From Martelella lutilitoris (GTDB taxonomy: Bacteria > Pseudomonadota > Alphaproteobacteria > Rhizobiales > Rhizobiaceae): a stretch of 64,000 nt of DNA. Location: the NCBI RefSeq assembly GCF_016598595.1, contig NZ_CP066786.1, positions 4,310,535 through 4,374,534 of the forward strand, read 5' to 3'. This document shows positions 17,376-25,984 of this stretch, piece after piece. The notes below the pieces were generated by a model. The model saw only the letters and a list, made by a program, of their open reading frames with translations, was not told the DNA's origin and searched no databases. Position 1 is the stretch's first letter; each line of letters begins with the position of its first letter. The translations under genes were made by a program, and so were the position numbers.

Positions 17376-18340
17376 TGCGCATCAGCCCGCTTTCCTCGGA
17401 AAAATCCGCTCTGCCGCAGATTGCCGTCGTCGTCATCGGCGAGGCGGAGGATGCGGGCTTCAATGCCAGCGGCCTTGCCGGCGCGCGAAAGGCAGCGCGC
17501 GCCGGAACCGCGCAGATCAGCATCATCGACGGGCTGGCCTATGATACGGCCGAGATCCTCGAAAGCCTTGACCGGGTCATGGCGGATTTCGACGGTCTGG
17601 TCTTCATCGGCGGGCAGGGCGACCGGGTCATGCCGGTTCTGGCCCTCGACTGGCCGGAAAAGCCCTTCGCCATCGTTCAGGGCCACGCCCATGGGCAAAA
17701 CCTCGCAAGCTATGATGTGGCGCAGGAACACTCGGCCTATCTCGCCGGCTGCCTCGCGGCGCTGATGACGAGGACCGGCACGGTCGGCCACCTGTCCGGC
17801 CATCGCGTTCGCCCGGGGCTGAAGGGCCGCGCCGCCTTCGTGCAAGGCGTGAGGGAGACCGATACCTCCGTCACCGTGCTGACCGCCTTCTGCGGCTCGC
17901 AGGATGACAATGCGATTACCCGGCGCTGGGCCGCCGCCGAGATCAAGGCCGGTGCAGATATCATATTCACCATGCTGAACGGCGCAAGACAGGGCGCGAT
18001 TGATGCCTGCCGGGCAGCCGGGCGCCGACAGATCGGCAACGCGCTTGACTGGACGGCGCTGGCGCCGGATGTGTTTGTCGCCTCTGCGCTGGCGCGCATC
18101 GATCTCGGCGTCGAGCGCGCCATTGCCGATGTCGCGGCAGGACGCCTGCCGCAAAAGCCGGTCCTGCTGGGCCTTCCGGAAGGCGACTATGCCGCGCTTG
18201 TGCTGGGAGCGGGCGTTCCGCAAGCCGTTGCGGAGCATGTCGCCGCCGCCGCCGCCGACATTCGCGTGGGCCGGATAATCGTCCGCGAGACCTATGAGGG
18301 CGCGGAGTTCGAACCGGAAACGGAGACCGGGCGATGCTGA
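17372..18340 (+). CDS. BMP/PnrA-like solute-binding domain protein lacking a signal peptide
   Basis: A 322-residue protein with the basic-membrane-protein (BMP, PnrA-like) periplasmic-binding fold. The region NLASYDVAQEHSAYLAGCLAALMTRTGTVG near residues 110-140 is diagnostic, and the later ADIIFTMLNGARQGAIDACR matches the family's second lobe. The N-terminus (MMRISPLSSEKSALPQ) has no hydrophobic leader or lipobox, so it should stay in the cytosol. It overlaps tctC by ATGA and tctB by seven bases, so it is part of the transporter operon. BMP proteins normally bind nucleosides for ABC importers; a cytosolic one inside a Tct operon is odd. Role unknown; a sensor or carrier is possible. Confidence 0.75.
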   Translation: MMRISPLSSEKSALPQIAVVVIGEAEDAGFNASGLAGARKAARAGTAQISIIDGLAYDTAEILESLDRVMADFDGLVFIGGQGDRVMPVLALDWPEKPFAIVQGHAHGQNLASYDVAQEHSAYLAGCLAALMTRTGTVGHLSGHRVRPGLKGRAAFVQGVRETDTSVTVLTAFCGSQDDNAITRRWAAAEIKAGADIIFTMLNGARQGAIDACRAAGRRQIGNALDWTALAPDVFVASALARIDLGVERAIADVAAGRLPQKPVLLGLPEGDYAALVLGAGVPQAVAEHVAAAAADIRVGRIIVRETYEGAEFEPETETGRC

Positions 18341-18777
18341 GAAAGCTTTCGGCACAGGCGGGTACGCTTCTGATCGGCGCAATGGCGCTTGTCTTCATCA
18401 TCGGCGCCGTCACCGTGCTCGATCTCGGCACGCCGCGCCGCATGGGCCCCGGCGCCTTTCCGCTGATCGCCGGCGGCATTCTCGTCATTCTCTCGATCGT
18501 CGCCCTCGTCGGCGACATCAAGGCCGGCGCCGAACACCTGAAGATCGACTGGCGGACGGTCGTGCCGATCGCGCTCGCCGTCGCAGGCTTCGCGCTGGTG
18601 ACGCCGCGTTTCGGCGTTCTGCCGGGCGCGGGCGTCTGCGTGCTGATCGCAAGCTATTCCGTAGGCGCGCTCTCGCCGCTGCGGCGCGGCGGTCTCGTCA
18701 TCGGCGCCGTCCTTGGCGTCTGGCTTGTCTTCATCGTCGGCCTCCGCCTGCCGCTTCAAGCCTTTCGGGGGTTCTGA
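18334..18777 (+). CDS. TctB-type small permease subunit
   Basis: A 147-residue protein with four hydrophobic segments and the TctB-like DLGTPRRMGPGAFPLIAGGILVILS after the first. TctB is the small membrane subunit paired with TctA. ATG 18334 has GGAG upstream and overlaps the preceding gene. The tctA gene follows after three bases. Confidence 0.9.
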   Translation: MLRKLSAQAGTLLIGAMALVFIIGAVTVLDLGTPRRMGPGAFPLIAGGILVILSIVALVGDIKAGAEHLKIDWRTVVPIALAVAGFALVTPRFGVLPGAGVCVLIASYSVGALSPLRRGGLVIGAVLGVWLVFIVGLRLPLQAFRGF

Positions 18778-18780
18778 TCC

Positions 18781-20271
18781 ATGCTCGACAATCTCGCCCT
18801 CGGCTTTGCCACCGCCACCACGGCCTCCAACCTTCTCTATTGTTTTCTCGGCACGTTTCTCGGCACCTTCATAGGCGTTCTGCCGGGTCTCGGGCCGCTC
18901 GCGGCCGTCGCCATGCTGCTGCCGGTCTCCTTCTATCTTCCGCCGGAAACGGCGCTGGTCATGCTGGCAGGCGTTTATTACGGCGCGGAATATGGCGGCT
19001 CGATCGCCTCCATCCTGCTCAATATTCCGGGAACGCCCTCCTCCTCGATCACCTGCCTCGACGGCTATCCGATGGCGCGCGAGGGCCGCGCCGGCGTGGC
19101 GCTGCTGATGACCGCGCTCGCCTCCTTCTTCGGCGGCGTGTTCGGCATTCTGGTGATCGCCGCGCTTGCCCCGGTGCTTGCAGATTTCGCGCTTCTTCTG
19201 GAGCCGGCGGATTATTTCGCGGTGATGCTGCTCGGCCTTGTGGCGGCCTCCGTGGTGTCGAGTTCCGGCACGCTCAGAGGCGTGATGATGGTGACGCTCG
19301 GCGTGCTGCTCGGCACGATCGGCGTTGACGTCAACAGCGGCGCCACACGCTTTACCGGCGGCGTCCAGGACCTGCGCGACGGCATCAATCTCGTCGTCGT
19401 CGCCATGGGCCTCTTCGGCGTGTCGGAGGCCATGTATTCGGCGCGCGGGGCTTCGGCCTCCTATGCGACGGAAAAAGTCTCCTGGCAGCGCTTCCTGCCC
19501 AAGCGCGGCGAATGGCTGCGCTCGCTCGGCCCCGCCATTCGCGGCAGCCTGATCGGCAGTTTCTTCGGCACTTTGCCGGGAACGGGCCAGACGGTCGCCT
19601 CCTCGATCGGCTATGCGGTGGAAAAGCGCGTCTCGCCCAACCGCGCCAATTTCGGAAAGGGCGCGATCGAAGGCGTGGTGGTGCCGGAATCGGCAAACAA
19701 TGCCGCCGCGCAGACCGCCTTCATCCCGACGCTGACGCTCGGCATTCCGGGCTCCACCACCATGGCCCTGATGATCGGCGCGCTGATGATCCATGGCGTG
19801 ACACCCGGCCCGCGCCTGATCTCCGATCATCCCCAGCTGTTCTGGGGCCTGATCGTCTCCTTCCTCTTCGGCAATCTCTTCCTGCTGGTGCTCAATATCC
19901 CGCTGATCGGCATCTGGGTGCGGCTGCTGCGCATCCCGCATTATTTCCTCTACCCCACCATCGTTGTGCTGATCTCGATCGGCGTCTACAGTCTCGATCA
20001 TTCCCTCTTCGATGTCTGGGCCATGCTCGGCTTCGGCGTGCTCGGCTATGTGCTGAGGCTCTACCGCTACGAACCCGCGCCGCTGCTGATCGGCTTCATC
20101 CTCGGGCCGATGATGGAGGAATATCTGCGCCGGGCCATGCTGCTCTCGCGCGGTGACCCGATGACCTTTGTCGAGCATCCGGGCGCGGCCGCAATGATCG
20201 CGATCTCTCTCCTGCTTCTGATGCTGACAGCCATGCCGTGGTTGAAACGGCTGGCAAAATCGATCAACTGA
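18781..20271 (+). CDS. TctA-type large permease subunit
   Basis: A 496-residue integral membrane protein of the TctA family with about twelve hydrophobic segments. Signature stretches are LGTFIGVLPGLGPLAAVAMLLP near residue 25, GAEYGGSIASILLNIPGTPSS near residue 62, and FFGTLPGTGQTVASSIGYAVEKRVS near residue 262. It is the main channel of the tripartite tricarboxylate transporter, driven by an ion gradient and fed by TctC. Last transporter gene of the operon; a gap of 184 bases separates it from the FAH-family enzyme. Confidence 0.95.
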   Translation: MLDNLALGFATATTASNLLYCFLGTFLGTFIGVLPGLGPLAAVAMLLPVSFYLPPETALVMLAGVYYGAEYGGSIASILLNIPGTPSSSITCLDGYPMAREGRAGVALLMTALASFFGGVFGILVIAALAPVLADFALLLEPADYFAVMLLGLVAASVVSSSGTLRGVMMVTLGVLLGTIGVDVNSGATRFTGGVQDLRDGINLVVVAMGLFGVSEAMYSARGASASYATEKVSWQRFLPKRGEWLRSLGPAIRGSLIGSFFGTLPGTGQTVASSIGYAVEKRVSPNRANFGKGAIEGVVVPESANNAAAQTAFIPTLTLGIPGSTTMALMIGALMIHGVTPGPRLISDHPQLFWGLIVSFLFGNLFLLVLNIPLIGIWVRLLRIPHYFLYPTIVVLISIGVYSLDHSLFDVWAMLGFGVLGYVLRLYRYEPAPLLIGFILGPMMEEYLRRAMLLSRGDPMTFVEHPGAAAMIAISLLLLMLTAMPWLKRLAKSIN

Positions 20272-20455
20272 CGGCCTGCCACAGCGAAACCCGTCCAAAT
20301 TCCGTTCTGCGCTTTAAACCCGGCGCCGGTTGGCCTAAGTGTAGATGGTCGGCGCCCTTGCTGCGGGCGATGCGCGCCCGGCGTTCGTCCCTGGCAGAGC
20401 GTCGCGCCGGCACGGGAGGCGGTGCAAGACGCGCCGCGCATGAGGACATTTCGCT

Positions 20456-21598
20456 ATGACGATCATCGACGACTTCAACGGCACCTGGCTCGGACGCGTT
20501 TTCCTGCCCGAGGCGAACGGCCCGGCTGTGGTAACGCTGCGCGGCGGCGCGGTTTACGATATCACCGCCGCGATCGCCCCGCTGTCACGCGATATCTGCG
20601 AGATGGACGATCCGGCCTTTTATGTCAGCGAGGCCCCGGGCTTCCGGCTCGGCACGCTGGAGGAAATCGCCGCCGCAAAGCCGGGCGACGAGAGCCGCAT
20701 CCATTTTCTCTGCCCTTGCGATCTGCAGCCAATCAAGGCCTGCGGTGTAACCTTCGCCCGCTCTATGGTCGAACGGGTGATCGAGGAGAAGGCGGCGGGC
20801 GATCCCAAAAAGGCGGAGGCGATCCGCGCGCGGATCGGCGCGGCGATCGGCGCCAGCCTGAAGAACATCGAGGCGGGATCGGAGGCCGCGGCGACGGCCA
20901 AGGAAGCGTTGATCCGCGAGGGCCTGTGGAGCCAGTATCTGGAAGTCGGCATCGGCCCGGACGCGGAAGTGTTTTCCAAGGCGCAGGCGCTTTCAGCCGT
21001 GGGGCCGGGCGCAGACGTCGGTCTTCATCCGATCTCGAAATGGAACAATCCTGAGCCCGAAGTGGTTCTCGCCGTATCCTCTGTCGGCAGGATCGTCGGC
21101 GCGACCCTCGGCAACGATGTCAATCTGCGCGACGTAGAGGGCCGTTCCGCGCTCCTGCTCGGCAAGGCCAAGGATAATAACGCCTCCGCCGCGATCGGCC
21201 CGATGATCAGGCTGTTTGACAGCGGCTTCACGCTTGACGATGTGCGCGACGCCGAGGTTGCGCTGCGGGTCGAGGGCGAAGACGGATTTGAAATGACGGG
21301 ACATTCCTCGATGTCGGAAATCAGCCGCGACCCGGAAGCGCTGGTCGCCCAGACCATCGGCCGGCATCATCAGTATCCTGACGGCTTCATGCTCTATCTC
21401 GGCACGCTGTTCGCGCCCACCAAGGACCGGGATGTCCCCGGCGAGGGCTTCACCCACAAGCCGGGCGACCGCGTGACGATCTCTGCGAAAGGGCTCGGAC
21501 GGCTTGAAAACACCGTGCGCCTGTCGACCGAATGCGCGCCCTGGACCTTCGGCATGCGCGCCCTGATGACCAATCTCGCCGCGCGCGACCTTCTTTAA
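20456..21598 (+). CDS. Fumarylacetoacetate-hydrolase-fold enzyme, XylX-like 2-keto-3-deoxy-acid dehydratase
   Basis: A 380-residue FAH-fold protein. The N-terminal half (GRVFLPEANGPAVVTLRGGAVYDIT, then LQPIKACGVTFARSMVERVIEEKA) and overall length resemble XylX, which converts 2-keto-3-deoxy-D-xylonate to 2-oxoglutarate semialdehyde in the Weimberg pathway. Acidic residues suited to metal binding are in WNNPEPEVVLAV and GNDVNLRDVEG. The next gene, 47 bases on, is a 2-oxoglutarate semialdehyde dehydrogenase, the expected following step. ATG 20456 has GAGG upstream. Related FAH proteins hydrolyse diketo acids, so a hydrolase is the main alternative. Confidence 0.78.
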   Translation: MTIIDDFNGTWLGRVFLPEANGPAVVTLRGGAVYDITAAIAPLSRDICEMDDPAFYVSEAPGFRLGTLEEIAAAKPGDESRIHFLCPCDLQPIKACGVTFARSMVERVIEEKAAGDPKKAEAIRARIGAAIGASLKNIEAGSEAAATAKEALIREGLWSQYLEVGIGPDAEVFSKAQALSAVGPGADVGLHPISKWNNPEPEVVLAVSSVGRIVGATLGNDVNLRDVEGRSALLLGKAKDNNASAAIGPMIRLFDSGFTLDDVRDAEVALRVEGEDGFEMTGHSSMSEISRDPEALVAQTIGRHHQYPDGFMLYLGTLFAPTKDRDVPGEGFTHKPGDRVTISAKGLGRLENTVRLSTECAPWTFGMRALMTNLAARDLL

Positions 21599-21645
21599 AC
21601 CACAAGACAAAACGCAAGAAATCGCAAAGCCCGAGGAGAATGACG

Positions 21646-23166
21646 ATGAGTTTCAAACCGCATGGCAGGCATCTGGTCGGCGGCGAATGGATCGGAACCG
21701 ATATCACCTTTCTCTCAAAGCCCGTCAGCGGCGAGCCCCACGCCTTCTGCGAGGCAAATGACAAGCTGATCGACCAGGCGGTCAAATCCGCCGAGGCGGC
21801 CTTCTGGACCTACGGCTATTCCACGCGCAGGGACCGCGCGGAGTTCCTCAACAAGATCGCCGACGAGATCGAGAAGCGCGGCAGCGACATCACCGAGATC
21901 GCCTCGGCCGAATCGGGCCTTCCGGTCGCGCGGCTCGAGGGCGAGCGCGGCCGCACCACCGGGCAGTTGCGCCTGTTCGCGCGCCATATTCTCGACGGCG
22001 ACTATCTCGACCGCCGTCATGATGCGGCCAATCAGGACGCGACCCCGCCGAGTCCCGACCTGAAGATGGTGCAAAGGCCGATCGGCCCCGTCGCCGTCTT
22101 TGGCGCGTCCAATTTCCCGCTCGCCTTCTCGACTGCCGGCGGCGATACCGCGTCGGCGCTTGCCGCCGGCTGCCCGGTCGTGGTCAAGGGCCATCCCGCC
22201 CATCCCGGCACAGGCGAGATCGTCGCCGAGGCGATCGCGGCGGCGGCGGAAAAATGCGGCATTCATCCGGGCGTCTTCTCGCTGCTGCAGGGCGCCTCGC
22301 ACGAGGCCGGCGGCACGCTCGTCACCCATCCGCTGATCCGGGCCGTCGGCTTTACCGGCTCGCTCGCCGGCGGAAAGGCGCTGTTTGACCTTTGCGCGCG
22401 GCGCGACGAGCCCATCCCCTTTTTCGGCGAACTGGGTTCGGTCAACCCGAACTTCCTCATGCCCGATGCGCTTGCCAATCGCGGCGAGGAGATCGCGAAG
22501 GGCTGGGCGGGATCACTGACCATGGGCGTCGGCCAGTTCTGCACCAATCCCGGCATCATGATCACGCTCGCCGGACCGGAATCCGATCGCTTCGCCGATG
22601 CCGCGGCCAGGGCGCTCGGCGATGTCGGGCCAGCGGTGATGCTGACGGAGGGAATTGCCGAGGCCTTCCGCCGCGGTCGCACGGAGATTGCGGGCACGGA
22701 CGGCGTTGAAACGCTGGTGAAGGGCGATTGCGACGGACGCGAGGGCGCGCCGGCGCTCTTTACCGTCGCAGGCAAGGACTTTCTCGCCAATCCGAAGCTT
22801 GCCCATGAGGTGTTCGGCCCACTCGGCATCGTGGTGATGGCGGCCAATGCCCAGGAGATGCGCGCCATCGCCGAACGGCTTGAAGGCCAGCTGACCTGCA
22901 CCCTGCACATGGACAATGACGATGTCGAGTTTGCGCAGAGCCTTGTGCCGCTCCTGGAACGCAAGGCGGGCCGATTGCTCGCCAACGGCTTTGCCACCGG
23001 CGTTGCCGTTGCCGACTCCATGGTCCATGGCGGGCCGTACCCGGCTTCGACCAATTTCGGCGCCACCTCCGTCGGCACGCTGGCGATCCGCCGCTTCTTG
23101 CGCCCGGTCTGCTACCAGAGCATGCCGTCCGCGCTTCTGCCGGAGGATCTGCGTCATATGGGCTGA
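21646..23166 (+). CDS. NADP-type aldehyde dehydrogenase, 2-oxoglutarate semialdehyde dehydrogenase-like
   Basis: A 506-residue ALDH of the 2,5-dioxovalerate dehydrogenase group. It shares [22 protein letters not shown] and [10 protein letters not shown] (catalytic Cys) with the paralogue at 4929-6458. It would oxidise the FAH-fold enzyme's product to 2-oxoglutarate. ATG 21646 has GAGGAG seven bases upstream; the open extension to 21532 overlaps the previous gene and is not used. It is the last gene of this operon, followed by a small hairpin with a T run at 23189-23209. Confidence 0.9.
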   Translation: MSFKPHGRHLVGGEWIGTDITFLSKPVSGEPHAFCEANDKLIDQAVKSAEAAFWTYGYSTRRDRAEFLNKIADEIEKRGSDITEIASAESGLPVARLEGERGRTTGQLRLFARHILDGDYLDRRHDAANQDATPPSPDLKMVQRPIGPVAVFGASNFPLAFSTAGGDTASALAAGCPVVVKGHPAHPGTGEIVAEAIAAAAEKCGIHPGVFSLLQGASHEAGGTLVTHPLIRAVGFTGSLAGGKALFDLCARRDEPIPFFGELGSVNPNFLMPDALANRGEEIAKGWAGSLTMGVGQFCTNPGIMITLAGPESDRFADAAARALGDVGPAVMLTEGIAEAFRRGRTEIAGTDGVETLVKGDCDGREGAPALFTVAGKDFLANPKLAHEVFGPLGIVVMAANAQEMRAIAERLEGQLTCTLHMDNDDVEFAQSLVPLLERKAGRLLANGFATGVAVADSMVHGGPYPASTNFGATSVGTLAIRRFLRPVCYQSMPSALLPEDLRHMG

Positions 23167-23188
23167 GCGGGGACGCCGGGCGCGCCGC

Positions 23189-23209
23189 GCAGGGCGGCCT
23201 GCTATTTTT
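23189..23209 (+). terminator. Small terminator hairpin after the aldehyde dehydrogenase
   Basis: GCAGG and CCTGC form a short stem around GCGG, followed by TATTTTT. It lies 22 bases after the dehydrogenase stop and overlaps the 3' end of the convergent glycosyltransferase gene. Confidence 0.5.
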
Positions 23210-24281
23210 CGGGGGCGGCGGCGGCCGTGGTGGCAAGGCCCGGCGGAACAACGCCCGGCGGAAGAGGCTTCCCCTCTTGCCTGGCGCCGAGCTTCGCCCG
23301 CCATTCACCGGCAACCGCCCTCATCCGCAGCGCCGGACGAACATTGACCATGGGGGGCGCGAGACGCCACATGTCGATGCGCTCGCCGAGCGCCTTCAGG
23401 TCATCGGTGTCGAAGACCTGCCCGAATGTGCCGACGATCTCGTCATTGGCGCCGAGACCGCGCTGGACGATGACGGGCGTGCCGACGGCATTGGCCTCGG
23501 CCAGCAGCAGGCTGGCCGTATCGTCCGTGCGGGTCTGCGGATAAAAGACGCAGAGCGAGCGGCGCATGCGGGCAATCATCGCGCTGTGGGAGAGCCGCCC
23601 TAGAAAATTGACGCCCTCAAGCCCGTCTCCATCAGGCCAGGCAAGACTACCCGGCTCGGCGATGTCGAGTCTCAGTTCCGGCCTGCTCTTTCTGATTCCG
23701 GCGAATTTCGCGAGAACCTCGGAAATGCCCTTGAGCGGCATGCCGGGGAAGAACAGTCGGTCGCGATCACGCGGGGTGTCGTCGGCGACCAGATCGTCAT
23801 CGACAGGGGAATAGATCCAGCCGATCTTCGGCAGGCGCCGGTTTTCAGGTGAAAGGAACTGCGTGACGTGGGCGGCGTGAGCCTGCGACGTGCAGACGAT
23901 CTCGATCTGCGCCTCGGCCAGCGCCTCGCCCATGCGCCGGTTGTGCCGGCCGGGATGCGTGTGCGACCACAGGAAGATCGGGCAGCCGGGATTGAGGCGT
24001 CGCGCCTTCAGCGCTGCCTTCCAGGAGTTGATGACGATGATGCCGGTGACGCCGGCAAGATTTGCGACGCTGACGGCATCGAGCGGGCGGTAAAGCCCGC
24101 AGTCGTCGCGATCCATGTCGAGCCGCCCGTTCTGGTAAAAATGGAAGCGGAAATCGTCACAGAGCGCGCGCGCCACCTTGAGAACGATGGCCTCGGTGCC
24201 ACCGACACGGTCGTTGGTCGAGGCGGTGATCGTTGCGGGCGTCAGGCAGAACGGGTCGATAATGGCAATGGCGGAGGACAC
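23202..24281 (-). CDS. Glycosyltransferase, GT4-like
   Basis: A 359-residue protein with a GT-B-like layout. The N-terminal domain has NDRVGGTEAIVLKVARAL (the GG-E donor-side motif). The C-terminal domain has LFFPGMPLKGISEVLAKF and TDDTASLLLAEANAVGTPVIVQRGLGANDE, the E-rich nucleotide-sugar site of family 4 enzymes. It presumably adds a sugar to a surface glycan. The start is GTG 24281 with AGGGGG nine bases upstream. The last ~25 residues are Pro/Ala/Gly-rich and probably disordered. It stands alone, without other polysaccharide genes nearby. Confidence 0.75.
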   Translation of the reverse strand: MSSAIAIIDPFCLTPATITASTNDRVGGTEAIVLKVARALCDDFRFHFYQNGRLDMDRDDCGLYRPLDAVSVANLAGVTGIIVINSWKAALKARRLNPGCPIFLWSHTHPGRHNRRMGEALAEAQIEIVCTSQAHAAHVTQFLSPENRRLPKIGWIYSPVDDDLVADDTPRDRDRLFFPGMPLKGISEVLAKFAGIRKSRPELRLDIAEPGSLAWPDGDGLEGVNFLGRLSHSAMIARMRRSLCVFYPQTRTDDTASLLLAEANAVGTPVIVQRGLGANDEIVGTFGQVFDTDDLKALGERIDMWRLAPPMVNVRPALRMRAVAGEWRAKLGARQEGKPLPPGVVPPGLATTAAAAPEK

Positions 24282-24420
24282 TTAGCGTGCCCCCTTCCGC
24301 CGCGTGAGGCGGGCTTCGGACATTCAGGTTCTCCTCGTGTTGAGCCCCTTACTGAACCCTTGCGCCCGAGCCTGCATTAAACTGGTTTGAAATCAGAAGA
24401 TTTTGCGAAATAAAGTCGCG

Positions 24421-24434
24421 GAAAGCGTGCTTTC
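24421..24434. promoter_or_regulatory. Inverted repeat upstream of the Crp/Fnr-type gene
   Basis: GAAAGC and GCTTTC flank GT, 102 bases before the regulator's start in a locally AT-rich stretch. It could be an operator or part of a terminator for leftward transcripts. The role is undecided. Confidence 0.3.
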
Positions 24435-24535
24435 GTTTACTTTTTCGTTGCGGCGACGCACCGGGCAAGCCATTTTCTCCCAGTTCCTGAACGTATTTGA
24501 AGGGGCATTATGAACGACGCCGGAGGGTGGGGGAA

Positions 24536-25270
24536 ATGAGCCAGAACAGCTGTCTGGTACAGAAACTGTCGCATTATGTGCCGCTCAGCCAGCGCTCGCT
24601 GGACAGTATCGCATGCCTGGAGCGCGAGGAGCGTGACTATGCCAAGGGCACCGAAATCCATGCGGAGGGCGACAGCAACGCAAATCTTTACGTGGTCAGG
24701 CAAGGCTGGCTCTACAGCTATGCCGACATGAAGGACGGACGGCGCCAGATCGTCGAGATCCACCATCCCGGCGACATTATCGGTTTCCCCGACATTGCCT
24801 TCAAAGAACGGACCACGGTGCTGAAGGCGGCCGAGGATGTGCGCCTTTGCCCCTTTCCGAAGAAGGATCTCGACCAGGTGTTCTCGAACGCGCCGCAGCT
24901 TGCGGCGCTGCTGTTTGCGCTTGCCGTGCGCAATCAGGTGATCATGTCGGACTTTCTGCAGGCCATCGGCCGCATGAGCGCGCGCGAACGCATCGCCTAT
25001 TTCCTGCTCGACCTGATGGCGCGCCTCAGGATCGCCAACAAGCCGATGTCGGCCGTCATACGGCTTCCGCTCAACCAGACGGAAATCTCGGATGTCCTGG
25101 GGCTGACGAATGTCTATGTCAGCCGCTCCTTCACTGCCCTGCAAAAGGACGGCCTGATCCGGCGGGAGAACGGCTCGGTCGAGGTTCTGGATGAGGACAA
25201 GCTGATCGGTCTTTGCGATTTCGTTGACCGGCATGCCTCCATCGACACGAGCTGGTTTCCCGAGAACTGA
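24536..25270 (+). CDS. Crp/Fnr family transcriptional regulator
   Basis: A 244-residue regulator. The N-terminal cyclic-nucleotide-binding fold (about residues 10-125, with GDSNANLYVVRQGWLYSY and HHPGDIIGFPDIAF) is followed by a dimer helix and a C-terminal Crp-type HTH (about 150-230, with LNQTEISDVLGLTNVYVSRSFTALQKDGLI). The N-terminal cysteines of FNR-type iron-sulfur sensors are absent. ATG 24536 has GGAGGG upstream and is preferred to 24497. It is convergent with the HPr gene, a position where many rhizobia have other core genes. Signal and targets unknown. Confidence 0.88.
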   Translation: MSQNSCLVQKLSHYVPLSQRSLDSIACLEREERDYAKGTEIHAEGDSNANLYVVRQGWLYSYADMKDGRRQIVEIHHPGDIIGFPDIAFKERTTVLKAAEDVRLCPFPKKDLDQVFSNAPQLAALLFALAVRNQVIMSDFLQAIGRMSARERIAYFLLDLMARLRIANKPMSAVIRLPLNQTEISDVLGLTNVYVSRSFTALQKDGLIRRENGSVEVLDEDKLIGLCDFVDRHASIDTSWFPEN

Positions 25271-25295
25271 CCGGGCGCGGCCACTGCGACGGCTT

Positions 25296-25574
25296 TCAGC
25301 TCTCCTCGCCGAAGCGGTCGGCAACAAGCGCCTCGATGGCGTCGAGGGCCGCTTCCGCCTCGGGACCGGCCGCCGAAACGATGATCGTGCTGTTGATTCC
25401 GGCCGCCAGCATCATCAGCCCCATGATCGACGTGCCGCCGACGGTCATCCCGTCCTTTGCGACGCTGACGGAGGCATTGAGCTTCTCCACCGTCTGGACG
25501 AATTTGGCCGAGGCGCGGGCGTGGAGCCCCCTGCGATTGACGATGGTGAGTTCACGCGAGACCGGGGCTTCCAT
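25296..25574 (-). CDS. ptsH: HPr-like phosphocarrier protein of the nitrogen-PTS type
   Basis: A 92-residue HPr with the phosphorylated His18 in RRGLHARAS and the regulatory-serine region GGTSIMGLMML. In rhizobia it accepts phosphate from EI(Ntr) and passes it to EIIA proteins as a regulatory relay, not for sugar import. The order here is HprK, EIIA(Man), HPr, with short gaps. The serine site and the nearby HprK suggest control by serine phosphorylation. Confidence 0.93.
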   Translation of the reverse strand: MEAPVSRELTIVNRRGLHARASAKFVQTVEKLNASVSVAKDGMTVGGTSIMGLMMLAAGINSTIIVSAAGPEAEAALDAIEALVADRFGEES

Positions 25575-25582
25575 CGGGCCTT

Positions 25583-25984
25583 CTATTTCCCGCTGAGGAC
25601 GCGGCTTGCGACATTGATGTAGCGCCGGCCCGCATCCTCGGCCTCTGCAAGCGCCTTCGCCATGTCATTGTCGGCGCGGACGGCCACGAGCTTGATCAGC
25701 ATCGGCAAGTTGACGCCGGCGATCACCTCGACGGTGCCGTTGTTCATGACCGAAATGGCGAGGTTGGACGGCGTGCCGCCGAACATGTCCGTCAGGATGA
25801 TGACGCCGTTGCCGCTGTCGACCGTGCCGACGGCGGCGAGAATATCGTCGCGGCGGCGATCCATGTCATCCTCTGGGCCGATCGACACGGTTTCGATGGC
25901 GTTCTGCGGCCCGACGACATGCTCGACCGCCAGCCGGAATTCCTCCGCAAGGCCACCATGGGTCACAAGCACCAGTCCGATCAT
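25583..25984 (-). CDS. EIIA(Man)-type PTS phosphotransfer protein
   Basis: A 133-residue EIIA of the mannose family with the phosphorylatable His9 in LVLVTHGGLAEEF and the conserved LTDMFGGTPSNLA. Cognate EIIB/C/D genes are not present, as is usual in alphaproteobacteria, so it serves the regulatory phosphorelay. ATG 25984 is preferred; upstream open sequence is non-conserved. It lies eight bases before the HPr gene and downstream of hprK. Confidence 0.93.
   Translation of the reverse strand: MIGLVLVTHGGLAEEFRLAVEHVVGPQNAIETVSIGPEDDMDRRRDDILAAVGTVDSGNGVIILTDMFGGTPSNLAISVMNNGTVEVIAGVNLPMLIKLVAVRADNDMAKALAEAEDAGRRYINVASRVLSGK

Noticed and set aside
18292..20298. 668-codon open frame antisense to tctB and tctA
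   Set aside because: Composition (His, Asp, Glu, Arg runs) is that of a reverse-strand shadow. The plus strand encodes an unmistakable TctA.
20272..20455. CCCGGCGCCGG-like palindrome after tctA as a terminator
   Set aside because: The arms are GC-only with no loop or T run, a common chance pattern in DNA of this composition.
24282..24535. FNR/CRP box upstream of the Crp/Fnr-type gene
   Set aside because: No TTGAT-N4-ATCAA or TGTGA-N6-TCACA match was found. Only an unrelated GAAAGC/GCTTTC repeat is present.
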